Source: Pseudomonas sp. Marseille-Q3773 | GTDB taxonomy: Bacteria; Pseudomonadota; Gammaproteobacteria; Pseudomonadales; Pseudomonadaceae | Assembly (NCBI RefSeq): GCF_916618955.1 | Contig: NZ_OU745390.1 | Span: 4,216,001 to 4,280,000, forward strand | DNA: 64,000 nucleotides | Direction of reading: 5' to 3' | In this document: positions 63,054 through 64,000 of the stretch, piece by piece | How positions within the stretch are numbered: position 1 is the stretch's first letter | Layout: each line of letters begins with the position of its first letter | Notes under the pieces: model-generated | What the model saw: the letters and a program-made list of their open reading frames with translations, nothing else | Told to the model about the DNA's origin: nothing | Databases searched by the model: none | Program-made: the position numbers and the translations under genes

Positions 63054-63956
63054 TTAGGCTGCTGCCGCCTGATTCCTGTATGCCACGGGACTCAGGCCGG
63101 CCAGCCCCATCTTGATTCGATCATGGTTGTAGTAATCGATGTATTCATCAATTGCAGCGCTCAGATCTTCGATGCTGGCGAAGCGCTGACCATGATACAT
63201 CTCGGTCTTCAGTGTGCCGAAGAAACTCTCCATTCGCGCATTGTCCAGGCAGTTGCCCTTGCGTGACATGCTCTGCTCCAGCCCCTTCTCCTCAAGTCGA
63301 TTTCGGTAGCGGTAGTACTGATATTGCCAGCCCTGGTCGGAGTGCAGCATAGGCCTGGCACCTTCCGGCAGCCGTGACAGCGCCTTTTCGAGCATCTGAC
63401 CAACCAATGGATAGTGCGGCGAAGTGTCGATCTGATGTGCCACGATCTCGCCATTGAATAGGTCCAGCACCGGAGAGAGATACAGCTTTTCACTCGCCAC
63501 CTTGAACTCGGTCACGTCCGTTACCCACCTCGTGTTTGGCTCTTCTGCCGTGAACTTGCGCTCCATCGTGTTGGGGGCAATGCGTCCGGGCTGGCCACGA
63601 TAGGACTTGTACTTCTTCACGCGAACCGTGCATTTGAGGTCGAGCTCGGCCATCAGTCGCCGCACGACCTTGCTGTTCACTACATGGCCGACGCTGCGCA
63701 GTGTCGCTGTCATGCGCCGATAGCCGTAGCGACCTTTATGCCGCTCCTGGATCTCACGGATACGGTCCTTGAGCGGAGCCAGCTTGTCACCGGCGGCCAT
63801 CAACTTGCGCTGGTAGTAATACGTACTGCGCGCCAGTCCGGCCAGCTTAAGCAGACCGTCGAGCGGGAAGCGGGTGCGCAGGGCCGAGATGATCAGGACT
63901 TTTTCTTCCCGGCCTTCTTCTGTCTCGCCTTCTCCTCGCGCAGTTCTTTTAACTTT
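63054..63956 (-). CDS. IS3-family transposase OrfB (via frameshift)
   Basis: The catalytic part of an IS3-family transposase. The rve core has D in RWVTDVTEF, D in MLHSDQGWQYQ and E in NARMESFFGTLKTE, the DDE triad. The N-terminal HTH_21 region reads LRTRFPLDGLLKLAGLARSTYYYQ, with IQERHKGRYGYRRM following. The upstream frame is open to a slippery A-AAA-AAG at about 63953-63959 on the minus strand, so synthesis probably relies on minus-one frameshifting from OrfA; an independent in-frame ATG lies near 63800. The range given runs from the stop to the slip site. Confidence 0.85.
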   Translation of the reverse strand, partial: KVKRTARGEGETEEGREEKVLIISALRTRFPLDGLLKLAGLARSTYYYQRKLMAAGDKLAPLKDRIREIQERHKGRYGYRRMTATLRSVGHVVNSKVVRRLMAELDLKCTVRVKKYKSYRGQPGRIAPNTMERKFTAEEPNTRWVTDVTEFKVASEKLYLSPVLDLFNGEIVAHQIDTSPHYPLVGQMLEKALSRLPEGARPMLHSDQGWQYQYYRYRNRLEEKGLEQSMSRKGNCLDNARMESFFGTLKTEMYHGQRFASIEDLSAAIDEYIDYYNHDRIKMGLAGLSPVAYRNQAAAA

Positions 63957-64000
63957 TTTAGGTAGGCGATCTCCATCTCGGCGTGGCGCAGCCTGGCTAG
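63893..64000 (-). CDS. IS3-family OrfA, C-terminal fragment
   Basis: The last 35 residues of OrfA, LRHAEMEIAYLKKLKELREE to KKKS, a lysine-rich end typical of IS3 family first reading frames. It runs off the window at its 5' side. It overlaps OrfB in the minus-one frame after the slippery A-AAA-AAG. Confidence 0.75.
   Translation of the reverse strand, partial: LARLRHAEMEIAYLKKLKELREEKARQKKAGKKKS

Larger units (their letters stand above)
63021..64000 (-). mobile_element. IS3-family insertion sequence, partial
   Basis: From the terminal sequence TGAGGTGCGCCCCATTTGTT at 63021 to the window edge. The coding strand is minus and holds the end of orfA plus orfB with a DDE transposase. The other end is outside the window, so length and target duplication cannot be measured. 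The end sequence and the A6G slippery site are of the IS150-type IS3 subgroup (from memory). The insertion is directly downstream of xpt without breaking it. Confidence 0.85.

Overview
The window is a stretch of chromosome from a fluorescent pseudomonad of the Pseudomonas putida group. The evidence is high GC, the gene order ppx-ppk ... lysA-dapF-xerC ... amtB-glnK ... comM ... amaA-amaB-hglS ... rep-xpt, class I adenylate cyclase, SutA, and the roughly 35-bp REP elements (core TTCGCGGGTAAACCCGC with a TCCCACAGG tail) typical of P. putida. This identification comes from reading protein sequences and recalled synteny; no database search was run.

Region 1 (1-22.4 kb) is conserved core chromosome. 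It holds polyphosphate metabolism (ppx tail converging on ppk), a DedA membrane protein overlapping a sterol-desaturase-family gene tail to tail, elbB, a YaiI/YqxD protein, cyaA and rnk. Frataxin cyaY is translationally coupled to a cysteine-motif DUF1289 gene. A long operon lptM-lysA-dapF-DUF484-xerC-HAD ends the lysine branch. Then come sutA, glnK-amtB under an apparent sigma-54/NtrC promoter, ubiK, a gamma-glutamylcyclotransferase-like gene, a Sel1-repeat protein and comM. P. putida REP elements of the common class are absent here.

Region 2 (22.4-29.7 kb) is a signalling island. A DoxX protein is followed by a stand-alone receiver, overlapping a regulator with a winged helix, a receiver and a LuxR helix-turn-helix. 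Divergent from these is a 1682-residue protein joining a catalytically degenerate protein-kinase domain, a STAND-like ATPase, a long helical region, a GAF domain and a histidine kinase.

Region 3 (29.7-47 kb) is a mosaic accessory region rich in regulators and transporters. It carries three YcaC-type isochorismatase-fold hydrolases, two of them nearly identical and duplicated together with promoter, putative LysR operator and a flanking REP doublet (REPIN). It also has a CPA2 antiporter, MFS carriers, an OprD porin, a Tat-exported amidohydrolase, a PFE-type esterase and a membrane-anchored ABM-domain protein. A frameshifted DUF6124/DUF3077-like gene here is preceded by a long, highly structured leader.

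Region 4 (46.7-60 kb) contains an MscS channel with a cyclic-nucleotide domain, then D-lysine/L-pipecolate catabolism: amaA (L-pipecolate oxidase), amaB (piperidine-6-carboxylate dehydrogenase), a divergent LysR regulator and hglS (2-oxoadipate to D-2-hydroxyglutarate). A Cache-type chemoreceptor, a LysR/MATE divergent pair and a GSDEF-EAL protein follow. REPINs sit at most gene borders.

Region 5 (60.3-64 kb) has rep helicase and xpt, then an IS3-family element whose terminal repeat begins 17 bp after the xpt stop and which runs out of the window.
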